Shown: positions 1-7,655 of the stretch, piece after piece
How the letters are laid out: every line of letters starts with the position of its first letter
Position numbering within the stretch: the stretch's first letter is position 1
From: an uncultured Prevotellaceae bacterium
GTDB lineage: Bacteria > Bacteroidota > Bacteroidia > Bacteroidales > Muribaculaceae
Length of the DNA stretch: 33,287 nt
Assembly (NCBI GenBank): GCA_900322135.1
Contig: ONYP01000076.1
Location: 1-33,287 of the forward strand
Direction of reading: 5' to 3'
Position numbers and translations under genes: made by a program
The notes under the pieces: generated by a model
The model's database searches: none
What the model was told of the DNA's origin: nothing
Seen by the model: the letters and a program-made list of their open reading frames with translations, nothing else

Positions 1-378
1 GAAGATACAGAAAGCAATGATCAGGAAGTCGATGATGTTCTGAAGGAACAGACCATACTTGAGCGTTGCACCAACAGCCTCGGTAGCCACACCAGCATTG
101 GCTGCAGCCGTATTGACTGCATCGGCAGCGGCTTCAACAGCGCCATCGGCACCTACGGCCTCAGCAGCATCGCCAACCATCTTGGATACGGGAGGCAGAT
201 GATACTCCAAGCCGGACAGGTCTACACCACCGGTCAACAGGCCGATTGCAGGCATCAGCACATCATCAACCAGCGAGGTGACGATGTCGCCGAAAGCTTT
301 ACCGATGATAACACCGACAGCCATGTCCATCACATTGCCCTTCATGGCAAACTCCTTAAACTCTTTAATAAAACCCAT
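1..378 (-). CDS. mscL: Large-conductance mechanosensitive channel MscL (3' end outside the window)
   Basis: The minus-strand frame starts at the ATG at 378 and stays open to the window edge, giving 126 residues without a stop. The N-terminus reads [22 protein letters not shown], with [22 protein letters not shown] after it; this is the conserved amphipathic helix and TM1 of MscL. A second hydrophobic segment ([17 protein letters not shown]) is TM2. MscL is an inner-membrane homopentamer that opens under membrane tension and releases solutes during hypo-osmotic shock. The loop between TM1 and TM2 is long and alanine-rich (about 45 residues of A, V, E, G) compared with the usual roughly 30. Only the C-terminal cytoplasmic helix is missing, cut by the window edge. 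The gene is divergent from gapA. Confidence 0.95.
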   Translation of the reverse strand, partial: MGFIKEFKEFAMKGNVMDMAVGVIIGKAFGDIVTSLVDDVLMPAIGLLTGGVDLSGLEYHLPPVSKMVGDAAEAVGADGAVEAAADAVNTAAANAGVATEAVGATLKYGLFLQNIIDFLIIAFCIF

Positions 379-504
379 AATTTTACAGTTTTAAAAAATT
401 AATATTATTATGTAATACAATCTTTTCGAGTATTAAACAATCTTAATTGTGCTGCGAAACAAGCAATTTGCTATTCAAAGTCAGTATCATATCAAAATTT
501 TACT

Positions 505-557
505 TAACTTTGCAGTCGCAATAGCGACTGGTATGCCAGTTCGACCATTGCAAAGAT
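505..557. promoter_or_regulatory. Overlapping, face-to-face promoters for gapA and mscL
   Basis: Plus-strand TAACTTTG at 505-512 and minus-strand TATCTTTG (complement of 550-557) both match the Bacteroidota -7 consensus TAnnTTTG. The first points to gapA, the second to mscL. They face each other, so the two transcripts would overlap by some tens of bases. Between them is a perfect hairpin, CAGTCGC (513-519) AATA GCGACTG (524-530). The blocks CTTTGCA (508-514) and TGCAAAG (549-555) form a second inverted repeat. No convincing -33 TTTG lies at the usual distance for either promoter. Confidence 0.55.
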
Positions 558-601
558 AGTAAAAAATTGAACTTATAGTTATATAACTACATTATTTTTA
601 A

Positions 602-1660
<1,059 letters not shown>

Positions 1661-1685
1661 TCAGCCCATCTGTCGCAACGCTAAG

Positions 1686-1724
1686 TCCCCGCAACGGCCA
1701 TCAGGCCATTGTGGGGATTTTTTT
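1686..1724 (+). terminator. Rho-independent terminator of gapA
   Basis: The stem TCCCCGCAA...TTGTGGGGA with inner GGCC/GGCC has a 4-base loop (ATCA, 1700-1703), one C-A mismatch and one G-T pair. Seven T residues follow (1718-1724). Confidence 0.9.
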
Positions 1725-1744
1725 CATAAAAAAATGATAAAAAA

Positions 1745-1777
1745 TTTGGAATATCGGTTTGCTATGGCTTAACTTTG
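1745..1777 (+). promoter_or_regulatory. Bacteroidota-type promoter of the rubredoxin/rubrerythrin pair
   Basis: A -33 TTTG at 1745-1748 and a -7 TAACTTTG at 1770-1777 are separated by 21 bases, a good match to the sigma-ABfr consensus. The start codon of the small rubredoxin lies 48 bases downstream. Confidence 0.75.
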
Positions 1778-1824
1778 TAACCAACAATACTATTATTATT
1801 AACCATCTAAAACAAATCACGACA

Positions 1825-1938
1825 ATGAAGAAATGGAAATGCAATGTGTGTGGCTACATCCACGAGGGTGACACACCTCCCGACGAGTGCCCGCTGTGCG
1901 GTGTAGGACCCGAGGACTTTGAGGAAGTCACCGAGTAA
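1825..1938 (+). CDS. Minimal rubredoxin-like protein (37 residues)
   Basis: The frame ATG 1825 to TAA 1936-1938 encodes 37 residues with two CxxC iron-binding knuckles: C6-N-V-C9 in KCNVCGYIHEG and C22-P-L-C25 in CPLCGVGPEDF. Four cysteines in this spacing bind one iron, as in rubredoxin. Normal rubredoxins have about 52-54 residues; this one lacks the middle loop between the knuckles, as do the rubredoxin domains fused to rubrerythrins. The first 20 residues closely resemble the N-terminus of the next gene (93 bases downstream), which suggests a partial duplication. Inferred role: a cytoplasmic electron carrier, most simply to the neighbouring rubrerythrin in peroxide defence. There is no terminator between the two, so cotranscription is likely. 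Confidence 0.85.
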   Translation: MKKWKCNVCGYIHEGDTPPDECPLCGVGPEDFEEVTE

Positions 1939-2031
1939 GGCCCACCCCGCCACACTTCACTCAGCCTTTTTAATCAACAAGCATCTGTTTAACTTAATTC
2001 TTTTTCTATAACGACTATCATCTGATCAATT

Positions 2032-2583
2032 ATGGCTAAAAAATGGATCTGCACCGTGTGCGGTTATGTACACGAGGGTGACACCCCTCCCGAGAAATGT
2101 CCGCAGTGTAAACAACCCGCCGAGAAGTTCAAGGAACTCAAGGAGGACGAGGAAGTAACCTATGCCGCCGAGCATGTCCTCGGTGTTGCCAAGGGCGTTG
2201 ACCCCGAAATCCTTGCCGGATTGAAGGCACACTTCGAGGGCGAATGCTCCGAGGTGGGAATGTATCTTGCCATGTCGCGCCAGGCCGACCGCGAGGGCTA
2301 CCCCGAGGTTGCCGAGGCCTTCAAGCGCTACGCCTTTGAGGAGGCTGAGCACGCCGCCAAGTTCGCCGAGTTGCTCGGTGAGGTGGTTTGGGACACCAAG
2401 ACCAACCTCGAGAAGCGCATGGCTGCCGAGGCTGGCGCATGCGAGGACAAGTTCCGCATCGCCAAACTCGCCAAGGCCCAGAATCTCGACGCCATCCACG
2501 ACACCGTTCACGAGATGGCACGCGACGAGGCACGCCACGGCCAGGGCTTTACCGGCCTGTACAACCGCTTCTTCAAGAAGTAA
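2032..2583 (+). CDS. Reverse rubrerythrin (N-terminal rubredoxin domain, C-terminal diiron domain)
   Basis: The 183-residue protein begins with a rubredoxin domain (C7-T-V-C10 and C23-P-Q-C26), followed by a ferritin-like four-helix domain from about residue 55. Diiron-ligand motifs are visible: E69 and E71 in the helix [14 protein letters not shown]104-A-E-H107, and near the end E156-A-R-H159. Classical rubrerythrin has the opposite order, so this is the reverse type known from anaerobes such as Clostridium. The family reduces hydrogen peroxide (and sometimes oxygen) to water in the cytoplasm of strict anaerobes, taking electrons from NADH through small redox carriers. The adjacent small rubredoxin could be such a carrier; that partnership is inference. 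A very strong terminator follows. Confidence 0.93.
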   Translation: MAKKWICTVCGYVHEGDTPPEKCPQCKQPAEKFKELKEDEEVTYAAEHVLGVAKGVDPEILAGLKAHFEGECSEVGMYLAMSRQADREGYPEVAEAFKRYAFEEAEHAAKFAELLGEVVWDTKTNLEKRMAAEAGACEDKFRIAKLAKAQNLDAIHDTVHEMARDEARHGQGFTGLYNRFFKK

Positions 2584-2611
2584 GGCCGACGACCACTGCG
2601 TTTACTGATAT

Positions 2612-2648
2612 AACGGTCGCTCAGGGCATCCCTGGGCGACCGTTTGTT
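2612..2648 (+). terminator. Rho-independent terminator after rubrerythrin
   Basis: A 15-bp stem (AACGGTCGCTCAGGG with its complement, one T-G pair) closes on the 3-base loop CAT (2627-2629) and is followed by TTTGTTT. Confidence 0.9.
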
Positions 2649-2659
2649 TAGCCCTATGG

Positions 2660-2696
2660 CTAACCTTTCCACCAGGTTAGGTTCCCAGCGGGAGTA
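2660..2696 (+). repeat. Inverted copy of the tRNA-Arg 3' end next to a small hairpin
   Basis: TTCCCAGCGGGAGTA at 2682-2696 is identical to the last 15 bases of tRNA-Arg(CCT) but on the opposite strand; its complement is at 2755-2769. Directly upstream is a perfect 7-bp hairpin, CTAACCT (2660-2666) TTCCACC AGGTTAG (2674-2680). The copy ends exactly at the tRNA discriminator base. It may be the remnant of a second tRNA in the opposite direction or a leftover attachment sequence. Confidence 0.6.
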
Positions 2697-2717
2697 GAGA
2701 GGCACACATTATAATAT

Positions 2718-2753
2718 AAGAATCGCCCGAGCGCATTTGCTCAGGCGATTCTT
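2718..2753 (-). terminator. Terminator of the tRNA-Arg/secDF strand
   Basis: AAGAATCGCC (2718-2727) pairs with GGCGATTCTT (2744-2753), with GAGC/GCTC inside and the loop GCATTT. On the minus strand it is followed by the AT-rich TATATTATAAT. It begins one base after the 3' end of the tRNA. Confidence 0.75.
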
Positions 2754-2754
2754 G

Positions 2755-2826
2755 TACTCCCGCTGGGAATCGAACCCAAATCTAAGGTTTAGGAAACCTC
2801 CATTCTATCCATTGAACTACAGGAGC
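2755..2826 (-). tRNA. tRNA-Arg (anticodon CCT)
   Basis: The 72-nt cloverleaf reads on the minus strand from GCTCCTG (acceptor 5') to CGGGAGT plus discriminator A. The D-stem is GTTC/GAAT. The anticodon arm GAGGT-TTCCTAA-ACCTT has T33 and anticodon CCT, decoding AGG. The variable loop is AGAT and the T-arm is TTGGG-TTCGATT-CCCAG. CCA is not encoded. It lies 36 bases downstream of the secDF stop on the same strand and has its own terminator. Confidence 0.95.
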
Positions 2827-2862
2827 ATCAAATGCTATCGGCTGACGGCAATGGTGTACTAA

Positions 2863-5800
2863 TTACTTCTTGGCGGTTGCCAGAGCAGCCTCCTTCTTAT
2901 CGCTGCGACGGGCAATCCAGTAAGCCACGGGCGAAGCGATGAACAGTGACGAGCAGGTACCGATGATAACACCGAGGATCATCGCGAAGATGAAGCTGCG
3001 GATTGAAGCACCACCCAGGAACAACATGATGAGCAGCACGAGCATGGTCGTGATAGATGTCATCAATGTACGGGACAGCGTGCTGCACAACGCCTTGTTG
3101 AAGGTTGTGTAGAGGTCCTGCTTGGGATAGAGCTTGCGGTACTCACGCACACGGTCAAATACAACCACGGTATCGTTCACCTGATAACCGATAACGGTCA
3201 GGATAGCGGCGATAAAGGTCTGGTCAATCTCCAAGGGCAGCAGGCCATGCAGGTTGTAGAAGCCGATAACCACAAATGCGGTGAATGCTACGGCAGCCAA
3301 AGCACCGATAGAGAACGCTACATTGCGGAAGCGGAACAGGATATACAGTGCCATAGCGAGCAACGAGAACAGCACAGCCCAGATGGCCTCGCTCTTCATG
3401 TCATCGGCGATGCTGGGACCGACAACTTCGGTCGACACAATGCCCGTCTTCTCGTTAGACATGCTGAAGTCTTCCTTGCTCATCGAGCCGAGTTCGCTCT
3501 TCAGGCCCTTGTAGAGGATGTCCAGGATTTCGTCGCTGACGCCCTCGCCCTCGTCACCATTCTTGTAGTTGGTCGAGATGCGAGCCTTGGTATCATTGTC
3601 GATGTTGATGACCTTGGTGGTAGCTACTTGGCCGTCAGGGTTGACGAACAGCGGAGTGAGCTTTGAGGTCAGGTCCTCAGCCTTGACAGGATGATCAAAT
3701 TGTACAACATAGTTGCGACCGCCCGAGAAGTCGATACCGCTCTGCAAGCCGCGCAGGCCGAACAATGCACCCATGACCACGATGATACCCAGAACGAAGA
3801 AAGCAGTCTTCTTGGCAGCGCCCATGAAGTCAAACTGCACATTCTGCAACAGGTTGCGGGTCAACGGAGTGGTGAAGGTCATCTTGTCGAAGGTGCCCTT
3901 GTTCACGAAGTGCTCCATCACCAGACGGGTTGCAAACACTGCAGTGAAGAACGAGCAGCAGATACCGATTACCAGGGTAACGGCAAAACCGCGGATGGGA
4001 CCAGAACCAAGGACAATCAGGATGATACCGGTGATGATGGTAGTCAAGTTAGAGTCGAAGATGGCCGAGAACGCATTCTTGTAACCATCGCTGACGGCGG
4101 CCTTCAGGCCCTTGCCGGCGCGCAACTCCTCCTTGCATCGTTCAAAGATAAGCACATTGGCGTCGACCGCCATACCCAGCGTCAGCACGATACCGGCGAT
4201 ACCAGGCAAGGTGAGCACGCTCTGGAACGAGGCAAGAATACCAATCGTGAAGAACAGGTTCATGATAAGACCCAGGTTAGCAATCATACCAGCCTGCCAG
4301 CCATATGCACAAACCATGAAGATCATCAGCAGCACGAGGGCTACCAGGAATGACCAGAGACCCTTCTGGATAGATTCCTTACCCAGCGACGGGCCAATCA
4401 CGCTCTCGCTGACGATATTGACGCGTGCAACCATCTTACCGGACTGGAGCACATTAGCAAGGTCATTAGCCTCATCGAGCGAAAAGTTACCACTGATCTG
4501 TGAGTTACCACCATCAATCCTCTGGTTAACATTGGGGTATGAGTAAACCTGGTCGTCAAGAACGATAGCTATAGCCTTACCGATGTTCTGGTTGGTAATG
4601 CGGCTCCAGTCACGAGCACCATCAGAGTTCATGGTCATCGATACGACCTGACCCTCGAGGTTGTTATACTCGCTCTCGGCGCGGGTAACGACATCACCGT
4701 TCAGCACGGGCTGGCCCTTGGTGGTCTTCAGAGCAATCAGACGGAATGCATCCTGACCATTCTCCAGTTTGCCCTCAGGCTTAACAGTCCAAGCCAACTT
4801 GAGGTTATCGGGCAGGGTGACCTTAGCAATAGAGGAACGCAGGATAGCGTTCACGGTTGCGGTATCATTGGCTGCGGCAATACCCACAATGGGGCTACCG
4901 GGGCCTACGAGGTTCATGTGAAGGAGAGCAACCAGCGACTTGCCGGCAGCCTTGGCGGGAGCAGCGTCTTGCTTGGTCTCGGCAGCCTTCTTAGCAGTGT
5001 CGGCAGCAGCCTTGTTGGCTTCAGCCTCGGCAGTTGCAGCATTCTCGGCAGCCTCGGCAGTCGGCTCGGCAGCAGCCTCGGTAGCGACGCTGGCAACAGC
5101 CTTGTCACTGAGTTGACGCAGCTGGTTAGCAACCTCTTCCTGCTTATAGGTCTCATAGAATTCCAGGTTAGCGGCACCCTGCAGCAGTTTCTCAACGCGC
5201 TCGGGTTCCTTCACGCCAGGGAGCTCAAGCAGGATACGGCCTGTGCTCTGCTGCAGTTTCTGGATATTGGGCTGAACCACACCGAAACGGTCGATACGGT
5301 TACGCAGCACCTTTTCCGAGTTGTCGACCATGGTAGAGACTTCCTTCTTCAGTATCTCCTCGATCTGAGCATCGGTGGCATTGGGATTAGTCCTGAGCTG
5401 CTCCATGTTGTGGAAGATCTGGGAGAGATGGCCCTCGGGAGCCAGCTTCTTGTACTCCTTGCAGAAGGAGCTGACGAAGTCAGCAGAAGCAGACTTATCC
5501 TTGGACACATTGTCAATGGCCTGATTAAACTTCTTGTCGGGATTGTTGTTCGCCAGGGCGCGCAAGATGTCGGGCACCGAAATCTGCAATGTCACATTCA
5601 TACCACCCTTCAAGTCAAGGCCGAGGCCTAACTCTTTCTCACGAACTTGTTGGAAAGTGTAACCCCACTTGGTGTACTTTGACAGTAAAATGGGATAAAC
5701 CTTTTTTTGAGCGATAGAATCCAGATATGCATTCAATGCTGTCGTGTATTCAGGGTTGCTGGTATCAGGCGAGCTGATCTTGGCAACGGCAAGCGCCTTC

Positions 5801-5910
5801 GCCTCGGCCTTCTTCTGATAGTGATTGCTCACCAATGTGAAGCCCAGGTAGAAAGCACAAATCAACAACAGTGCATAAGTAAGGACTCTGATAAAACCTT
5901 TAGTTTGCAT
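2863..5910 (-). CDS. secDF: Fused protein translocase subunit SecDF
   Basis: The 1015-residue protein joins SecD (about residues 1-690) and SecF (about 700-1015), an arrangement common in Bacteroidota. SecDF is an inner-membrane RND-fold accessory of SecYEG that uses the proton gradient to complete export of preproteins. The N-terminus is one membrane helix. Next is the SecD signature DLKGGMNVTLQI (about 99-110), the large periplasmic domain, and the TM bundle with GMAVDANVLIFERCKEEL. The SecF half starts with IDFSGGRNYVVQF and carries the matching GYQVNDTVVVFDRVRE in its own bundle. Residues about 270-325 are an insert of mostly Ala, Glu, Lys and Thr without predicted fold. The start at 5910 follows a -7 element by about 60 bases. 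The gene is monocistronic apart from the downstream tRNA. Confidence 0.97.
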   Translation of the reverse strand: MQTKGFIRVLTYALLLICAFYLGFTLVSNHYQKKAEAKALAVAKISSPDTSNPEYTTALNAYLDSIAQKKVYPILLSKYTKWGYTFQQVREKELGLGLDLKGGMNVTLQISVPDILRALANNNPDKKFNQAIDNVSKDKSASADFVSSFCKEYKKLAPEGHLSQIFHNMEQLRTNPNATDAQIEEILKKEVSTMVDNSEKVLRNRIDRFGVVQPNIQKLQQSTGRILLELPGVKEPERVEKLLQGAANLEFYETYKQEEVANQLRQLSDKAVASVATEAAAEPTAEAAENAATAEAEANKAAADTAKKAAETKQDAAPAKAAGKSLVALLHMNLVGPGSPIVGIAAANDTATVNAILRSSIAKVTLPDNLKLAWTVKPEGKLENGQDAFRLIALKTTKGQPVLNGDVVTRAESEYNNLEGQVVSMTMNSDGARDWSRITNQNIGKAIAIVLDDQVYSYPNVNQRIDGGNSQISGNFSLDEANDLANVLQSGKMVARVNIVSESVIGPSLGKESIQKGLWSFLVALVLLMIFMVCAYGWQAGMIANLGLIMNLFFTIGILASFQSVLTLPGIAGIVLTLGMAVDANVLIFERCKEELRAGKGLKAAVSDGYKNAFSAIFDSNLTTIITGIILIVLGSGPIRGFAVTLVIGICCSFFTAVFATRLVMEHFVNKGTFDKMTFTTPLTRNLLQNVQFDFMGAAKKTAFFVLGIIVVMGALFGLRGLQSGIDFSGGRNYVVQFDHPVKAEDLTSKLTPLFVNPDGQVATTKVINIDNDTKARISTNYKNGDEGEGVSDEILDILYKGLKSELGSMSKEDFSMSNEKTGIVSTEVVGPSIADDMKSEAIWAVLFSLLAMALYILFRFRNVAFSIGALAAVAFTAFVVIGFYNLHGLLPLEIDQTFIAAILTVIGYQVNDTVVVFDRVREYRKLYPKQDLYTTFNKALCSTLSRTLMTSITTMLVLLIMLFLGGASIRSFIFAMILGVIIGTCSSLFIASPVAYWIARRSDKKEAALATAKK

Positions 5911-5971
5911 TTTGTGTTAATTATTTAATTAAATTTTGTTAATTTTCGCTTCAATTGACTTTTTCAGCCTG

Positions 5972-5979
5972 CAAATATA
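5972..5979 (-). promoter_or_regulatory. -7 promoter element of secDF
   Basis: On the minus strand this reads TATATTTG, matching TAnnTTTG, 61 bases before the secDF start codon. No TTTG is found at the usual -33 distance. Confidence 0.5.
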
Positions 5980-6066
5980 CATCTTTTTCTTTATGTGGGG
6001 CATATTTTTCACAAGATTTTATTTTCCACCTTATTTAATTTAAAGGGAAAATGCTCTATATCGGCC

Positions 6067-6144
6067 TTTTCACTGCCGAAAACAGTGAATAGCCACCTCA
6101 TTGGGCAGCAATAGGGGAGGCGCTCGGTGCTGCGCCTCCCCTAT
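6067..6144 (-). terminator. Hairpins downstream of the aldo/keto reductase gene
   Basis: A perfect 13-bp stem, ATAGGGGAGGCGC (6111-6123) and GCGCCTCCCCTAT (6132-6144), loop TCGGTGCT, lies 29 bases past the stop of the minus-strand redox operon. A second hairpin (TTCACTG/CAGTGAA, 6069-6088) follows. No T-run follows the first stem in the minus direction, so this is a non-canonical terminator or 3'-end stabiliser. The rest of the 5911-6173 gap holds only the secDF promoter. Confidence 0.55.
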
Positions 6145-6173
6145 CGCCAAATTACTTTTTTTTAGACTCAGGG

Positions 6174-7625
6174 TTAACTGTCCAACCCACGGTCGATGCC
6201 TTGCTTGAGGGCTTCGACATAGTTGTTGATGCGCTCCATCTCCCTGGGAATCTCGATGCGTTGCGGACAATGGCTCACACACTGGCCGCACCCGATGCAA
6301 TGGTCGGCCTGGCGCAGCTTGGGCACAGTGCGGTCATAGCCGATGAGGAAGGCGCGGCGCGCCCTTGCATAATCGGGGTCCTTGCGGTCGCGAGCGAGGT
6401 TGCCCTCGGCGATGCACTTGTTGTAATGGGTGAGCACGCCGGGGATGTCGATGCCGTAGGGGCACGGCATGCAGTACTTGCAGTCGTTGCAGGGGATGGT
6501 ATTGTAGCCCACGATTTCCTCGGCTATGCCGTAGAGGAAGTTCTTATCGTCGTCGGACAGTTCCTCGAGTGGGCAATAGGTACACAGGTTCTCCTTGAGG
6601 TGCTCCATGTAGGTCATGCCGCTGAGCACGGTGAGCACGCGCGGGAAGGAACCGGCGAAGCGGAAGGCCCACGAGGCCAGCGAGCGCTCGGGGTCACGGG
6701 CCAGGATCTTGCGCGCCAGGGGCTGTGGCAGCGAGGCGAGACGGCCGCCCAGCAGGGGCTCCATAATGACGGCGGGAATGCTGCGCTTGTCGAGTTCGGC
6801 ATAGAGGTACTCGGCGTTGGTGTTCTCCTCACTGAACTCCTTGGCATGCTTCCAGTCCAAGTAATTGAGCTCAATCTGGACAAAATCCCACTTGTACTTG
6901 TCGTGGTTGGCCAGCAGGTGGTCAAATATGGCGATGTCGCCATGGTAGGAGAAGCCCAAATTGCGGATGATGCCCTTCTCGCGCTGCTCCAGCAGGTAAT
7001 CGAGGATGCCATTGTCGATATAGCGGGCCTCAAACATCTCCATGGCGGTCATGTCCTCATCGCTGCCGCCCACTGAGTGCAGCAGCAGGTAGTCGATATA
7101 GTCCACCTGCAGCTCCTTGAGCGAGTTATGGAACATCTCGATGCTGGCTTCACGCGACCAGGTATCGGGGGCGAAGTTGGAGAGCTTGGTGGCGATAAAA
7201 TACTCATCACGCTTGTGGCGGCTCAGGGCGATGCCTGTCGCATGCTCGCTCAGGCCCTTGCTATAGGCTGGCGAGGTGTCGAAGTAGTTGACGCCGTGCT
7301 CGATGGCATAGTCAACCTGCTTGTTGACCATCTCCTGGTCAATCTCTACATCATTGTTGCGGCCGAAGGGTTTGCCGTCGGTGGCGGGCAGGCGCATCAT
7401 GCCGTAGCCCAGGAGGGAAACCTTCTCCTTGGTCTTGGGATTCTCGCGATAGGTCATCTTGCCCACGGGCGGCTCCTGCAAGGGTGCCTTGCTGCCGTCG
7501 CCGGTAGCGCAGCCCACGATGACGGGAGCGGTAGCCGCGGCAGTACCCAGACCCAGCGCTTTGAGGAAGGTGCGGCGCGACAGTCTCTTGTTGCCGCTAT
7601 TGTTGTTATGCTTGTTGTCGTTCAT
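6174..7625 (-). CDS. Tat-exported lipoprotein-type aldo/keto reductase with C-terminal ferredoxin domain
   Basis: The 483-residue protein starts with a twin-arginine signal (SRRTFLKALGLG, residues 16-27) that ends in IVGC, so Cys39 is a candidate lipidation site. Residues about 60-350 are an aldo-keto reductase TIM barrel with the usual catalytic set D116, Y121 and K147 (FDTSPAYSKG; ATKLSN), plus the strand LLLHSV. The C-terminus carries two ferredoxin cysteine clusters, CNDCKYCMPCPYGIDIP (about 383) and CIGCGQCVSHCPQRIEIP (about 440), typical for binding two [4Fe-4S] clusters. It is encoded 30 bases after the polyferredoxin gene and is surely cotranscribed with it. The pair suggests electron transfer between the membrane and a periplasm-facing reductase. 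The substrate cannot be told. The same AKR-ferredoxin architecture is common in Bacteroidota, often annotated only as aldo/keto reductase. Confidence 0.9.
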   Translation of the reverse strand: MNDNKHNNNSGNKRLSRRTFLKALGLGTAAATAPVIVGCATGDGSKAPLQEPPVGKMTYRENPKTKEKVSLLGYGMMRLPATDGKPFGRNNDVEIDQEMVNKQVDYAIEHGVNYFDTSPAYSKGLSEHATGIALSRHKRDEYFIATKLSNFAPDTWSREASIEMFHNSLKELQVDYIDYLLLHSVGGSDEDMTAMEMFEARYIDNGILDYLLEQREKGIIRNLGFSYHGDIAIFDHLLANHDKYKWDFVQIELNYLDWKHAKEFSEENTNAEYLYAELDKRSIPAVIMEPLLGGRLASLPQPLARKILARDPERSLASWAFRFAGSFPRVLTVLSGMTYMEHLKENLCTYCPLEELSDDDKNFLYGIAEEIVGYNTIPCNDCKYCMPCPYGIDIPGVLTHYNKCIAEGNLARDRKDPDYARARRAFLIGYDRTVPKLRQADHCIGCGQCVSHCPQRIEIPREMERINNYVEALKQGIDRGLDS

Positions 7626-7655
7626 ATCGATTGTCTTGAAAATAAAACCTAAAGC

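Noticed and set aside
6070-6300. 76-codon minus-strand open frame overlapping the end of the aldo/keto reductase
   Set aside because: It reads the ferredoxin end in a wrong frame and runs through the downstream hairpins.
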